From: Pseudoluteimonas sp044226035
Lineage (GTDB): Bacteria > Pseudomonadota > Gammaproteobacteria > Xanthomonadales > Xanthomonadaceae
NCBI GenBank assembly: GCA_044226035.1
Contig: JBGAHT010000004.1
Span: 9,523-73,522, forward strand
DNA: 64,000 nt
Direction of reading: 5' to 3'
Made by a program: the position numbers and the translations under genes. This document shows, in pieces, positions 1-9,742 of this stretch (positions are counted from its first letter, which is position 1; the number at the start of each line of letters is the position of its first letter). Below the pieces are notes generated by a model. The model was not told the DNA's origin. It worked only from the letters and a program-made list of their open reading frames with translations, and did no database searches.

Positions 1-1243
1 CGAGGAGCAACAGCGCGACGCCGATGACCACGAGGATGCCGACGCCGGACAGGGGGCTGTTCGACGATCCGATCAGGCCCGCCATGTAGCCGCACACCGC
101 GGACACCAGGAAGCTCATCACCACGCAATACAGCAGGCCGCCGATCACCAGCGGCCACATCTGCGCGCCGAGGCCGCTGCTGGTCGCGAAATGGCCGAAC
201 AGCCACGCGATCGGCACGAAGCTGATGAGCGTGATCGCGCCGACCACGCCGATGGGAATGTCGTGCTCGGTGCGCGGCAGGGTGTGCAGGTTGCCGGCCT
301 TGCGCACCTTCGAGGCCGCGAACGCCGACGACAAGCCGCTGGCCACGGGCTTGACCAGCTTCAGCAGGCTCCAGATCGCGGCCAGGCCGATCGCGCCCGC
401 GCCGATCAGGCGCACCTTGTCGCGGAAGGGGCCGGCGCTGAAGCCGGCCGGGTCCGCCATCGCCGCGACTCGCGCGGCCGGGTCCAGGTGCGAAAACAGT
501 TCGGCGGTGTAATGCGGCACGCCCCACGCCCATGCGATCAGCACGCCGAGCAGCATCGCCACGCCGACCCACAACCCGACGAGGTGGCCGACCGCGAACA
601 GCGCCATCGACAAGCCCAGGTCGAACCCGCTCATGCCGCCGCGGTCGTTGACCTTGAAATAACTGGTGATGCTGGCGGCGAACACCTTGGTCGCGACGAT
701 GATCGCGAACGCCGCGGACACGATCGAACCCCACACCACCACGCGCAGCCCGGCCTTGCTTTCCTCCACGCCGCTGGCGTCGTCGCCGCTGCCGACCTTC
801 AGCACCTCGGCGCAGGCCACGCCTTCGGGATACGGCAGGTCCGAGCCGGTGACCAGCGCGCGCCGCAGCGGGATGGAATACATCACGCCGAGCACGCCGC
901 CGAGCAGGCAGATCAGGAACGATTCCCAGAACGGGAAGCCGGTCCACCAGCCGATCATCACCAGGCCGGGCAGCACGAAGATGATCGAGGACAGCGTGCC
1001 CGCGGCCGAAGCCACGGTCTGCACGATGTTGTTTTCCTGGATGGTCGAATCCTTGAACGCGCGCAGCAGCGCCATCGAGATGACCGCGGCCGGGATCGAG
1101 GTGGCGAAGGTCAGCCCGGCCTTGAGCCCGAAGAACACGTTCGCCGCGGTGAACAGCACGGTGATGACCACGCCGAGCAGCAATCCGCGCACGGTGAGTT
1201 CGGTGCGGGGCGCGGCCGCCGCGTTGGGTTGCTGGTCCATCAT
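1..1243 (-). CDS. OPT family oligopeptide transporter, N-terminal 414 residues (runs off the left edge)
   Basis: Integral membrane protein predicted to import oligopeptides with a cation gradient. The visible part starts MMDQQPNAAAAPRTELTVRG and continues with many hydrophobic helices. A first block (GVVITVLFTAANVFFGLKAG) and the PEGVACAEVLKVG segment are typical of OPT proteins. The C-terminal part lies beyond base 1. The start is one of two adjacent ATGs (1243 or 1240), with GGAG about 6 bases upstream. It diverges from the POT transporter at 1372 and neighbours two exported peptidases, which fits peptide scavenging. Whether the substrate is peptides or metal chelates cannot be told from this fragment. 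Confidence 0.85.
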   Translation of the reverse strand, partial: MMDQQPNAAAAPRTELTVRGLLLGVVITVLFTAANVFFGLKAGLTFATSIPAAVISMALLRAFKDSTIQENNIVQTVASAAGTLSSIIFVLPGLVMIGWWTGFPFWESFLICLLGGVLGVMYSIPLRRALVTGSDLPYPEGVACAEVLKVGSGDDASGVEESKAGLRVVVWGSIVSAAFAIIVATKVFAASITSYFKVNDRGGMSGFDLGLSMALFAVGHLVGLWVGVAMLLGVLIAWAWGVPHYTAELFSHLDPAARVAAMADPAGFSAGPFRDKVRLIGAGAIGLAAIWSLLKLVKPVASGLSSAFAASKVRKAGNLHTLPRTEHDIPIGVVGAITLISFVPIAWLFGHFATSSGLGAQMWPLVIGGLLYCVVMSFLVSAVCGYMAGLIGSSNSPLSGVGILVVIGVALLLL

Positions 1244-1339
1244 CGACTCCGGGCGCGGGAACCGGGACACGCTACGGGCTGGCCCGGGGCAAGTCCAGTG
1301 CCGGAACGGGCGCGGGAAATCCGCGCGCGGGGCCGCCGC

Positions 1340-1345
1340 TATACT
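1340..1345 (+). promoter_or_regulatory. candidate -10 box (TATACT) for the POT transporter
   Basis: TATACT lies 27 bases before the GTG start of the POT gene, in the 128-bp divergent gap between the two transporters. No convincing -35 hexamer is visible 16-18 bases upstream, so this is a weak call. Confidence 0.35.
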
Positions 1346-1371
1346 CCGGCGAACGAACGACAGGGACCGCC

Positions 1372-3198
1372 GTGACCGCCATCGCCCACGCCGCCGGCTC
1401 GCCGGCCGACCCGCACGACGACGATTTCCTCGGCCACCCCAAGGGCGTCTACGTCTGCTTCTTCACCGAGATGTGGGAGCGCTTCTCGTTCTACGGGATG
1501 AAGGCGCTGCTGCTGCTGTACCTGCTGCAGCACCACCGCTTCGGCGACAGCCGCGGGCTCGACATCCTCGGCGCCTACGGCGGCCTGGTGTACTGCCTGC
1601 CGGTGATCGGCGGCATGCTCGCCGACCGCTGGCTCGGCATGCGCAAGGCGGTGGTGTTCGGCGGCGTGCTGCTGGTGCTCGGCCACCTCGGCATGACCAT
1701 CGAGGGCACGCCGGCGACGGTGGCGAACGGCGTCGTGACCCGCGACGGGCCGGCCTTGCTCGCGCTGTATTTCTCGCTCGCGCTGATCATCATGGGCGTG
1801 GGTTTCCTCAAGCCCAACATCTCCACCATCGTCGGCAAGCTCTACGCCGAGGGCGATCCGCGCCGCGATTCGGGCTTCAGCCTGTTCTACGCCGGCATCA
1901 ACCTGGGCGCGCTGTTCGCGTCCATCGTCTGCGGCTACCTCGGCCAGACCGTGGGCTGGAGCTGGGGCTTCGGCGCCGCCGGCATCGGCATGATGCTCGG
2001 GCTCGCCCAGTTCCTGTGGGGCCGCAAGTATTTGCGCGGCCACGCCGAACCGCCCGATCCCTCGAAGCTGCGCGAACGCGTGCTCGGGATCCCGCGCGAA
2101 GCCGCGATCTACCTCGGCGCGGTGCTCGGGCTGGCGCCCGTCGCCGGCCTGATGTGGGCGGTGGCGAACGGCGAATTCGCGCTCGGCGGGGAAATCAGCC
2201 TCGCGCTGCTGCTGATGATCGTGGTGATGCTCGCGGTGCTGGCCTGGTTCGCGTGGTTCGTGACCACCCGCTGCACGCCGGTGCAGCGCGGGCAGATGAT
2301 CGCGGCGCTGTCGCTGATCGCGATGTGCCTGGTGTTCTTCATCCTGTACGAACAGACCTACGGCTCGTGGGTCACCTTCACCGACCGCATGCTCACCAAG
2401 GACATCGTGCCGTCGCTGGTGCAGCCCGCGCCGGTGGTGCGCTGGAGCGGCGACTGGTCCGCGAACGTGGCCCTGTTCCTGCGCACGGTGCCGTGGTCGA
2501 CCTTCTCGCTGCTGCTGGCGCCGTTGTCGTTCGTGGTCGCGGCCAGCCTGTCCGACCGCAACCGCGCCTCGCGCGCGCCGCGGATCCTGTTCGCGCTGTC
2601 GTGCCTGCTGATGCTGGTGCTGCTGGTGCGCGACAGCGTGGTGCTGCCGCAGACCGCGGGTTCGCTGACCTACCTCGGCGCGATCTTCCTGGTGCTGCTG
2701 GCGCCGGTGTTCACCGCGTTGTGGGGCATGCTCGACCGCGTCGGCATGGATCCTTCCAAGCCGGTGAAGAGCGCGCTCGGGCTCGCGTTCGGCGGCCTGT
2801 CGTTCATCCCGCTGGCGATCGCCGCGCAGCAGGCCGGCGCGACCGGGGAACTCGCCAGCGTCTGGTGGCTGGTGCTCGCCTACTTCGTGCTCGAGGTCGG
2901 CGAGATGTGCCTCGCGCCGGTCGGCCTGTCCGCGGTGACGCAGCTCTCGGTGCCGAGCGTGGTGAGCCTGATGATGGGGACGTGGTTCCTCGCCACCGCG
3001 TTCTCGGAAACGCTGGCGGCGCTGTTCGGCAAGCTCGCCGCGATCGACATCCCCGACGGCGCGGCGCTGGATTTCGCCAGCGCAGGCGCGAAGTACGCGC
3101 ACCTGTTCTGGCTGATGACCTGGATCGGGTTGGGTTGCGGCGTGGTCGCGCTGGTGGTGGCGCCGCTGCTGCGGCGCGCGATGCACGGCGTGCGCTGA
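1372..3198 (+). CDS. POT/PTR family proton-coupled di-/tripeptide transporter
   Basis: Major-facilitator peptide symporter of the inner membrane, 608 residues, a little longer than the ~500 of E. coli DtpA. The N-terminal family signature is clear: FFTEMWERFSFYGMKALLLL (the ExxERFxYYG proton-coupling motif), followed by GKLYAEGDPRRDSGFSLFYA and INLGAL, the second POT signature. About 12-14 hydrophobic helices follow. The start is GTG, with AGGGA 6-10 bases upstream. It diverges from an OPT transporter and sits next to two secreted S9 peptidases, so the region probably degrades and imports peptides. Confidence 0.92.
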   Translation: MTAIAHAAGSPADPHDDDFLGHPKGVYVCFFTEMWERFSFYGMKALLLLYLLQHHRFGDSRGLDILGAYGGLVYCLPVIGGMLADRWLGMRKAVVFGGVLLVLGHLGMTIEGTPATVANGVVTRDGPALLALYFSLALIIMGVGFLKPNISTIVGKLYAEGDPRRDSGFSLFYAGINLGALFASIVCGYLGQTVGWSWGFGAAGIGMMLGLAQFLWGRKYLRGHAEPPDPSKLRERVLGIPREAAIYLGAVLGLAPVAGLMWAVANGEFALGGEISLALLLMIVVMLAVLAWFAWFVTTRCTPVQRGQMIAALSLIAMCLVFFILYEQTYGSWVTFTDRMLTKDIVPSLVQPAPVVRWSGDWSANVALFLRTVPWSTFSLLLAPLSFVVAASLSDRNRASRAPRILFALSCLLMLVLLVRDSVVLPQTAGSLTYLGAIFLVLLAPVFTALWGMLDRVGMDPSKPVKSALGLAFGGLSFIPLAIAAQQAGATGELASVWWLVLAYFVLEVGEMCLAPVGLSAVTQLSVPSVVSLMMGTWFLATAFSETLAALFGKLAAIDIPDGAALDFASAGAKYAHLFWLMTWIGLGCGVVALVVAPLLRRAMHGVR

Positions 3199-3234
3199 CG
3201 CCGGGCCGGCGGGTGCCGGCCCGGCGAGAACCGG

Positions 3235-5217
3235 TCACTTCGTCGCGGCGGGCGCGGCGGTGCCGATGTACTTGTCGAAGAAGGCCAGCATCTTCGCGTA
3301 CAGGTTGAACTGCGCGTCTTCCGCGTAGAAGCCGTGCATCTCGTTCGGCTCGAGGATCACTTCCTCCGCCGGATGGCCGGCGGCCTTGAGCGCATCGCGC
3401 ATCGCCGCGGTCTGTTCCGGCGGAGCACGCTCGTCCTTGAGCCCGGCGGCGAGGAACACCGGCGCCTTGATCCGGTCCGCCAGGAACGCCGGCGAGCGCG
3501 CATGCAGTTGCGTTTCGTCGGTGCCGATCGTGCGGCGCAGGTAGCGCTTGCCCGATTCGCGTTCGGAGACGTCGCCCTTGTGGTACATCATCTCCAGGTC
3601 GTAGACGCCGGCGTAGCCGACCGCGCACTTGTACAGGTCCGGCTCCTTGGCGACCGCCATCAACGAGGCGTAGCCACCGTAGCTGCCGCCGTAGATGCAG
3701 ACGCGCGACGGGTCCGCGTAGCCCTGCGCCGCGACCCAGCGGGTGACGTCGGTCAGGTCGTCCTGCATCTTCGTGCCCCATTCGCCGTGGCCGCGGTCCT
3801 CGAACGCCTGCCCGTAGCCGCCCGAGCCGCGGTAGTTCAGCTGTACGACCAGGTAGCCGCGGCTGGCGAGCAGTTGCGCTTCGCCGTTGAACCCCCAGTC
3901 GTCGCGGATCCCGATCGGGCCGCCGTGCGGATTGATGATGGTGGGCAGTCCCTTGCCGCCGCCGCGCGGCATGGTCATGTAGCCGTACAGCGTCAGGCCG
4001 TCGCGGGCCTTGAACGAGAACGGAACCACCTTGGACATGCGCGCCGGGTCGAGCTGCGGCGCGCCCTTCATCAGGAACCGCACCGAACCGGAATCGCGGT
4101 CGAACAGGTACAACTGGCCCGGGTCGGTATCGCTGCGCACCGACACCACTACCTTCTTGCCGTCGCGCGTCGCGCTGGTCAGGTCCACCAGCTCGCCCGG
4201 AAAGGCCTTGCTCAGCGACGCGTAGATCGCGGCGTCGGGGTTGTTCGCCTCGACCATCTCGACATGCGGCGCGCCGGCCGCGGTCACGACCGCCAGCACC
4301 GTGCTCGCATCGGACGCCACCACGAATTGCGATGGCGAAGCGGCCGGATCGGCGTATAGGCTCTTGAAGCCGTCGGTGGCCGGATCGAGCAGGCCGAACT
4401 CCTCCGGCTTGCCCGCATCCGACGACAGCGCGTAGATCCTGCCGTCGGGCGCGGTTCCGATCACGGACACCTGCCGGCTGTCGTCGCGCTTGCCGAGCAG
4501 CGTCCAGTTGCCGTCGTCGCCCCGGCGGTACAGCTCCGAATGCTGCTGGTAGTTGCCCGCCTCGTCCTTGTCGTCGCTGCAGTTCGCGTACCTGGGCACG
4601 CGCTTCTCGTCGAGGATCATCGCGCAGTTGTCGCGCGGTGCGCGCGCGAGTTCATTGCGGCGACCGGTGAGCGCATCGATCAAAACGACCTGGTTCCGCC
4701 CGCCTTCCGAGCCGTCGTAAATCTGCATGATGGCCTGGTTCTCTTCGCCGGAATCCGGCTCGAGCATCTGGTAGACCTCGCCGAAATGCACCATCCGGTT
4801 GCGCCCTGTGTTCGCGTCGGACGAATAGCTCACGAGCGTGCGCGGATGACCGCCGTCCGCGTCCATCGCGTACCAGGCCCCCGTGCCGAACGGCGCGGCG
4901 AGCGAACCGAAATTCTTGGTGGAGGTGTACATCAGGCGGTTCGGCCCGACCCAGTAGAAATCGCCGACGCTTTCGCGGCCGGTCAGCCGGGTGATGCGGA
5001 TCACCTTCATGTCCGCCAACGTGAGGACCGCCAGCACTTTCTGCGATTCCTGCTGCATGGTCAGCGCGAGGAAGCGCCCATCCGGGGAAATCTTGGCCCC
5101 GCTGTACTCGGGGTGGTGGATGAAATCGCGGATCGGCAACGGCTCGTCGGCCATCGCCGGCGCCGCGGCCAGGGCCGCGGCGAACAGCGCGGCGGTGGCC
5201 AGGAAACGTGGTGCCAT
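3235..5217 (-). CDS. exported S9 (prolyl oligopeptidase) family serine peptidase
   Basis: 660-residue peptidase with a signal peptide (MAPRFLATAALFAAALAAAP, cleavage near AMA-DEP), then a beta-propeller-like N-terminal domain and a C-terminal alpha/beta-hydrolase domain. The catalytic triad can be read as Ser512 in GGSYGGY, Asp595 in LKDERAPPEQ and His628 in EMHGFY. The chosen ATG has GGGAGA about 10 bases upstream and gives a clean signal peptide. Longer upstream extensions would bury that signal. It lies 55 bp downstream of a paralogous peptidase on the same strand, a tandem duplication. The exact cleavage preference (dipeptidyl versus acylaminoacyl peptidase) cannot be assigned. Confidence 0.9.
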   Translation of the reverse strand: MAPRFLATAALFAAALAAAPAMADEPLPIRDFIHHPEYSGAKISPDGRFLALTMQQESQKVLAVLTLADMKVIRITRLTGRESVGDFYWVGPNRLMYTSTKNFGSLAAPFGTGAWYAMDADGGHPRTLVSYSSDANTGRNRMVHFGEVYQMLEPDSGEENQAIMQIYDGSEGGRNQVVLIDALTGRRNELARAPRDNCAMILDEKRVPRYANCSDDKDEAGNYQQHSELYRRGDDGNWTLLGKRDDSRQVSVIGTAPDGRIYALSSDAGKPEEFGLLDPATDGFKSLYADPAASPSQFVVASDASTVLAVVTAAGAPHVEMVEANNPDAAIYASLSKAFPGELVDLTSATRDGKKVVVSVRSDTDPGQLYLFDRDSGSVRFLMKGAPQLDPARMSKVVPFSFKARDGLTLYGYMTMPRGGGKGLPTIINPHGGPIGIRDDWGFNGEAQLLASRGYLVVQLNYRGSGGYGQAFEDRGHGEWGTKMQDDLTDVTRWVAAQGYADPSRVCIYGGSYGGYASLMAVAKEPDLYKCAVGYAGVYDLEMMYHKGDVSERESGKRYLRRTIGTDETQLHARSPAFLADRIKAPVFLAAGLKDERAPPEQTAAMRDALKAAGHPAEEVILEPNEMHGFYAEDAQFNLYAKMLAFFDKYIGTAAPAATK

Positions 5218-5272
5218 GGAATCGGTTCTCCCGTCGTGATGGGTGTGGCGGGGCGCATCGCGCCCCGAAGCG

Positions 5273-7273
5273 TCAATGCGCGGGCGCCGTCGCATCCGTC
5301 GCGCCGCCGCCGATGTTGGTGGACAGGAACGCCAGCAGCTTCTGGTAGAAGGCGGTCTGGTGTTCCGTGGTGTAGAACCCATGGCCCTCGGTGCGTATGA
5401 ACATCGTCTCCACCGGAACGCCGGCGGCGCGAAGGGCCTTCTCCATCCGTTCACTGTGCTCGATCGGCGCGCGCTCGTCCTCGCCGCCGGCGGCGAGGAA
5501 CACCGGCACCTTGATCGATGCGGCCTGGTTGACCGGCGAGACCTTGCCGAGCTCCGACGGCTCGCCGATCCAGTCGTGCATGTAGTTGCGGCCCGATTCC
5601 AGTTCGCGTGTATCGCCCTTGCTGAACATCAGCGGCAGGTCGTACACGCCCACGTAACCGGCCGCGCACTTGTAGAGCGAGGGCTCCTTGGCGACGCCTT
5701 CGAGCGCCGCGTAACCTCCGTAGCTCGCGCCGTAGATGCAGATGCGCGCCGGATCGGCGATGCCCTGCCCGACGGCCCATTGCGTGGCATCGGTCACGTC
5801 GTCCTGCATCTTTCCGCCCCATTCCCTCGCGCCGGCCTGGGTGAAGGCGCGCCCGTAGCCGGATGAGCCGCGGAAGTTCACCTGCAATACGGCATAACCG
5901 GCGGAAGCGAGGATTTGGGTTTCGGAATCGAAACCCCAAGCATCAGCGGACCCGAAAGGGCCGCCATGCGGCAGCACCACCATCGGCAGGTTCTTGCCGT
6001 TGCTGCCGTGGGGGATGGTCAGGAATCCGTGCAATGCCAATCCGTCGCGCGCCTTCAACTCGATGGGGCGCTCTTCCGCCATCTTCCCCGGATCGATCCA
6101 GTCGCGACGGGCGAGCAGGAAGCTCGCCTTCTTGTTGACGGTGTCGAACAGATAGAAGCTGCCCGGGTCGCGGTCGCTGCGTACTTCCACCAAAGCGAGC
6201 GAACCGTCCCGGGTCTTGGACGTGATCGCGACCGAACTTCCGGGGAACGCGGCCTCGAGGCTGCGGTAAAGCCGTGCTTCGGCGCTTCCCTCGTCGAAGA
6301 ACACGGTATGCGGCTTGCCGCCTGCGATGAATGCCCCCACCGGCGCGCCATGCGGCTTTTCCAGTGCGCGAATGATTCGGTCCGGGTCGCCCACCGCATC
6401 GCGCAACACCGTCTTCCTGCTGCCGTCGGTGGTGTCGAATGCCACGATGGCATCGGGCCCAGAAGCCTGCTCGACCTGCAGGTACGCGTATCGGTCGTCC
6501 GAGGAAAACCCGAGCGGGCTCTCGACGTGGTCGCTGACCGCTTCGTTGTTGAGCTCCTTCCAGTCTGTCGTCTTCGTCCAATCGGACGCATCGGCCGCGC
6601 GGTAATACAGCTTGTTGGCGTTCTGCAGGTCGTGCCCCCAGGCGAAACGGACCACGCCCTTGCCGTCGGCCAGGTAATCGGCATTGCGCACCGGCGAACG
6701 CGCAACCGGCACACGGCGACCCGAATAGACATCCATCTTCTCGACCCGGTCATAGGAGTCGCCGGAAAATGGCCGTGCCAGGATCAGGACGTTCTTGTCG
6801 TCGTCGGGCAGGTCGTCGATGAGGAACGCCGCGATCATTTCCGTTTTCTTGGTCTGGATGTGCGTCCCCGTGCTCATGACGTTGACGTCCTGACCCACCA
6901 GGATCTGCTTGTCGCTGCCGTCGGCGTTCATGGCATAGAGATTGCCGGTGAGCTGAGGCCGGTCCAGCCCGCCGAACTTGCGCGACGTACCGAACACGAC
7001 CCGATCCGAATTGACCCAATCGAAATCTTCGACGTAGGTGTTCTTGCCCAGACCGAAACCGCCCATGAGCTTGTTGTCCGCGCGGTTCAGGATCACGAGG
7101 ATGGAATTGTCCTCGGAGGGAACCGTTGCGGCGTAATACCTGCCGTCCGGCGAAATCTTGATCTGGTCGAAGCTGTCCGGCTTCACGAACCCCGCGATGT
7201 CGGCCTGGGCGGCGGACGCCGCGACAGGCGCAAGCATGATCGCAAACGCGACCGCCAGTGAGCGAAATACCAT
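5273..7273 (-). CDS. exported S9 family serine peptidase, upstream paralogue
   Basis: 666 residues with a signal peptide (MVFRSLAVAFAIMLAPVAAS, cleavage after ASAA). Its architecture matches the neighbouring peptidase: propeller-like region, then a hydrolase domain with Ser517 in GASYGGY, Asp599 in GEDERAPIEH and His631 in EGHGFY. The nucleophile elbow is GASYGG rather than GGSYGG. The start ATG is preceded by GGGGGA. The two genes are co-directional with a short gap and share many aligned blocks (for example SPDGR near the N-terminus and KCAxGYxGVYDL in the catalytic domain), so they arose by duplication and may be co-transcribed. Confidence 0.9.
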   Translation of the reverse strand: MVFRSLAVAFAIMLAPVAASAAQADIAGFVKPDSFDQIKISPDGRYYAATVPSEDNSILVILNRADNKLMGGFGLGKNTYVEDFDWVNSDRVVFGTSRKFGGLDRPQLTGNLYAMNADGSDKQILVGQDVNVMSTGTHIQTKKTEMIAAFLIDDLPDDDKNVLILARPFSGDSYDRVEKMDVYSGRRVPVARSPVRNADYLADGKGVVRFAWGHDLQNANKLYYRAADASDWTKTTDWKELNNEAVSDHVESPLGFSSDDRYAYLQVEQASGPDAIVAFDTTDGSRKTVLRDAVGDPDRIIRALEKPHGAPVGAFIAGGKPHTVFFDEGSAEARLYRSLEAAFPGSSVAITSKTRDGSLALVEVRSDRDPGSFYLFDTVNKKASFLLARRDWIDPGKMAEERPIELKARDGLALHGFLTIPHGSNGKNLPMVVLPHGGPFGSADAWGFDSETQILASAGYAVLQVNFRGSSGYGRAFTQAGAREWGGKMQDDVTDATQWAVGQGIADPARICIYGASYGGYAALEGVAKEPSLYKCAAGYVGVYDLPLMFSKGDTRELESGRNYMHDWIGEPSELGKVSPVNQAASIKVPVFLAAGGEDERAPIEHSERMEKALRAAGVPVETMFIRTEGHGFYTTEHQTAFYQKLLAFLSTNIGGGATDATAPAH

Positions 7274-7386
7274 GGATTGGATCCCCCGTTGTGCCGGCGC
7301 CGCTTCCGTGCGTCCCCACGACTCCACGTCGCGCCTGCGGCTAGGATACCGCCCCCGTGGCGGCACGGCTGCGGATTCCCGTGGAA

Positions 7387-8286
7387 TCAGCCGCGCTTCA
7401 ACGCTTCCAGCGCTTGCGCGAGCCCGATCCGCCAGTCCGGCGGGTCGATGCCGAAATCGCGCCGCAACTTCGCCGTGTCCAGCACCGAATACGCCGGCCG
7501 CGCCGCGGGCGTGGGGTATTCCGCGGTCGAAATCGCTTCGACCATCGGCGCGCGCGGCAGCAGGCCGCGTTCGACCGCGCCGGCGAAGATCGATTCGGCG
7601 AAGCCGTGCCAGCTGGCCTGGCCGGCCGCGGTGAGGTGCCAGGTGCCGGATGCGCGCGAGGGATGCGCGAGGACCCGCGCCGTCGCATCGGCGATCAGGG
7701 CCGCGCTGGTCGGCGTGCCGACCTGGTCGGCGACCACGCGCAGGCGATCGCGCTCGGCGCCGAGGCGCAGCATGGTGAGCAGGAAATTCCTGCCGCGCGG
7801 CGCATACACCCAGGCCGTGCGCAGGATGGCGTGGTCGGCGCCGCTGGCGCGGATCGCCTCCTCGCCGGCGAGCTTGCTTTCGCCATAGGCGCCGAGCGGC
7901 GAAACCGGATCGTCCTCGCGATACGGGCGCGTGCCGCGTCCGTCGAACACGTAGTCGGTGGAGTAATGCACCAGCCGCGCGCCACGCCGCGCGCAGGCTT
8001 CGGCCAAGGCGCGCGGCGCATCGGCGTTGACGCGGAACGCGGCCTCGCGCTCGCGTTCGGCCAGGTCGACCGCGGTCCAGGCGGCGGCGTTCACCACCAC
8101 GTCCGGCGCGATGCGTTCGACCAGCGCGGCGAGCGAACCGGCATCGTCGAAATCCGCGATCTCGCAGGCGGCGCCCTCCGGAAGCCGGCCATCGCGCGTC
8201 GCCGCGACCAGCGCGCCGAGCGGCGCGAGGCTGCGCCGCAGCTCGAAGCCGACCTGGCCGTTGGCGCCGAGCAGCAGCAGCTTCAC
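7387..8286 (-). CDS. rfbD: dTDP-4-dehydrorhamnose reductase
   Basis: Last step of dTDP-L-rhamnose synthesis: NAD(P)H-dependent reduction of dTDP-4-dehydro-L-rhamnose. 299 residues with an N-terminal Rossmann motif (GANGQVG) and the extended-SDR YxxxK pair at Tyr134/Lys138 (YGESK). The VHYSTDYVFDG and GTPTS motifs are typical of RfbD. It starts with GTG and overlaps the rfbC stop by 4 bp (GTGA), so it is translationally coupled. It is the terminal gene of the minus-strand rfbBACD operon. Confidence 0.95.
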   Translation of the reverse strand: MKLLLLGANGQVGFELRRSLAPLGALVAATRDGRLPEGAACEIADFDDAGSLAALVERIAPDVVVNAAAWTAVDLAEREREAAFRVNADAPRALAEACARRGARLVHYSTDYVFDGRGTRPYREDDPVSPLGAYGESKLAGEEAIRASGADHAILRTAWVYAPRGRNFLLTMLRLGAERDRLRVVADQVGTPTSAALIADATARVLAHPSRASGTWHLTAAGQASWHGFAESIFAGAVERGLLPRAPMVEAISTAEYPTPAARPAYSVLDTAKLRRDFGIDPPDWRIGLAQALEALKRG

Positions 8287-8840
8287 GCCGCGTACGTCGG
8301 CAGGCGTCCGGGCGCGATCTCGTCGAGGAACGGCGCGTTCGCGTCCTTCGCCGACAGCAGCGGTTCCGCCACCGGCCAGTCGATCGCGAGCCGCGCGTCG
8401 TTCCAGCGCACGCCGGCGTCGGCCTCGCGGTCGTAGGTCGCCGTGCACAGGTAGGTGAACAGCGCGCTCTCGCTGAGCACGACGAAGCCGTGGGCGAAGC
8501 CTTCCGGAATCCAGAAGTGGCGCTTGTTTTCGGCGCTCAGCACCGCCGCGGTCCACTGGCCGAAGCTCGGCGATCCGCGGCGGATGTCCACCGCCACGTC
8601 CCAGACCTCGCCTTCCAGCACCGAGACCAGCTTGCCCTGCGGCTTCGGCCATTGGTAATGCAGGCCGCGCAGCACGCCACGCGCCGAGCGCGAGACGTTG
8701 CCCTGCACGAAGCGCGGCGCGAGGCCGTGCGCGGCGAGCTTGTCGTGGTTGAACGATTCGTAGAAGAAGCCGCGCTCGTCGCCGAACACCTGCGGTTCCA
8801 GCAACAGGCAGCCCGGCAAATCGGTTTCGACCACCTTCAT
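8283..8840 (-). CDS. rfbC: dTDP-4-dehydrorhamnose 3,5-epimerase
   Basis: 185-residue cupin epimerase converting dTDP-4-dehydro-6-deoxyglucose to the rhamno form. Visible motifs are GDERGFFYESF near the N-terminus, GVLRGLHYQWP with the expected catalytic His61, DVAVDIRRGSPSFGQW and IPEGFAHGF. Length is standard for the family. Its ATG overlaps the rfbA stop by 4 bp, and its own stop overlaps the rfbD start. Confidence 0.95.
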   Translation of the reverse strand: MKVVETDLPGCLLLEPQVFGDERGFFYESFNHDKLAAHGLAPRFVQGNVSRSARGVLRGLHYQWPKPQGKLVSVLEGEVWDVAVDIRRGSPSFGQWTAAVLSAENKRHFWIPEGFAHGFVVLSESALFTYLCTATYDREADAGVRWNDARLAIDWPVAEPLLSAKDANAPFLDEIAPGRLPTYAA

Positions 8841-9742
8841 GCGATGCGGCCCTGCTCCAGGCGGGCATGTTCGAGCAGGCCCAGCAGGTACTGGCCGTAA
8901 CCGTTCTTCGCCAGCGGCTTCGCCAGGTCGCGCAGTTGGGCTTCGTCGATCCAGCCGTTGAAGAAGGCGATTTCCTCCGGGCAGCACACCCGCAGGCCCT
9001 GGCGCTTCTCGATGGTCTCGATGTAGGTCGAGGCCTCGACCAGCGATTCGTGGGTGCCGGTGTCGAGCCAGGCGAAGCCGCGGCCCATCTTCTCCAGGTG
9101 CAGCGAACCGTCCTCGAGGTAGCGGCGGTTGAGGTCGGTGATCTCCAGCTCGCCGCGCGGCGAGGGCTTGAGCGCCGCGGCGTAGTCGCTGGCGCGTCCG
9201 TCGTAGAAGTACAGGCCGGTGACCGCGTAGTTCGATTTGGGTTGCGCCGGTTTTTCCTCCAGGCCGACCACCTTGCCGGAGGCGTCGAACTCGGCCACGC
9301 CGTAGCGCTCCGGGTCGCGCACCCAGTAGCCGAACACGGTCGCGCCGGTGTCGCGCGCGTTGGCGCGCTGCAGCAGGTCGGTGAGGCCGTGGCCGTAGAA
9401 GATGTTGTCGCCCAGGACCAGGCAACTCGGCTGGCCGGCGACGAACTCGCGGCCGATCAGGTAGGCCTGCGCCAACCCGTCCGGGCTCGGCTGCGCGGCG
9501 TATTCGATGCGCATGCCCCACTGCGAACCGTCGCCAAGCAGGTTGCGGAACAAGGCCTGCTCGTGCGGCGTGTTGATCACCAGCACTTCGCGGATGCCGG
9601 CGAGCATCAGCACACTCAGCGGGTAGTAGATCATCGGCTTGTCGTACACCGGCAGCAGCTGCTTGCTGATCGCCTGGGTGATCGGGTACAGCCGCGTGCC
9701 GGAACCGCCGGCGAGGATGATGCCTTTTCGTTGCGCGCTCAT
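8837..9742 (-). CDS. rfbA: glucose-1-phosphate thymidylyltransferase
   Basis: 301 residues. Makes dTDP-glucose from dTTP and glucose-1-phosphate, the entry step of the rhamnose pathway. The nucleotide-binding loop GIILAGGSGTRLYPIT is at the N-terminus, followed by QLLPVYDKPMIYYP, VLGDNIFYG and the EEKP motif. The start overlaps the rfbB stop by 4 bp (ATGA). Rhamnose made here probably feeds O-antigen or exopolysaccharide, but no glycosyltransferases lie in the window. Confidence 0.96.
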   Translation of the reverse strand: MSAQRKGIILAGGSGTRLYPITQAISKQLLPVYDKPMIYYPLSVLMLAGIREVLVINTPHEQALFRNLLGDGSQWGMRIEYAAQPSPDGLAQAYLIGREFVAGQPSCLVLGDNIFYGHGLTDLLQRANARDTGATVFGYWVRDPERYGVAEFDASGKVVGLEEKPAQPKSNYAVTGLYFYDGRASDYAAALKPSPRGELEITDLNRRYLEDGSLHLEKMGRGFAWLDTGTHESLVEASTYIETIEKRQGLRVCCPEEIAFFNGWIDEAQLRDLAKPLAKNGYGQYLLGLLEHARLEQGRIA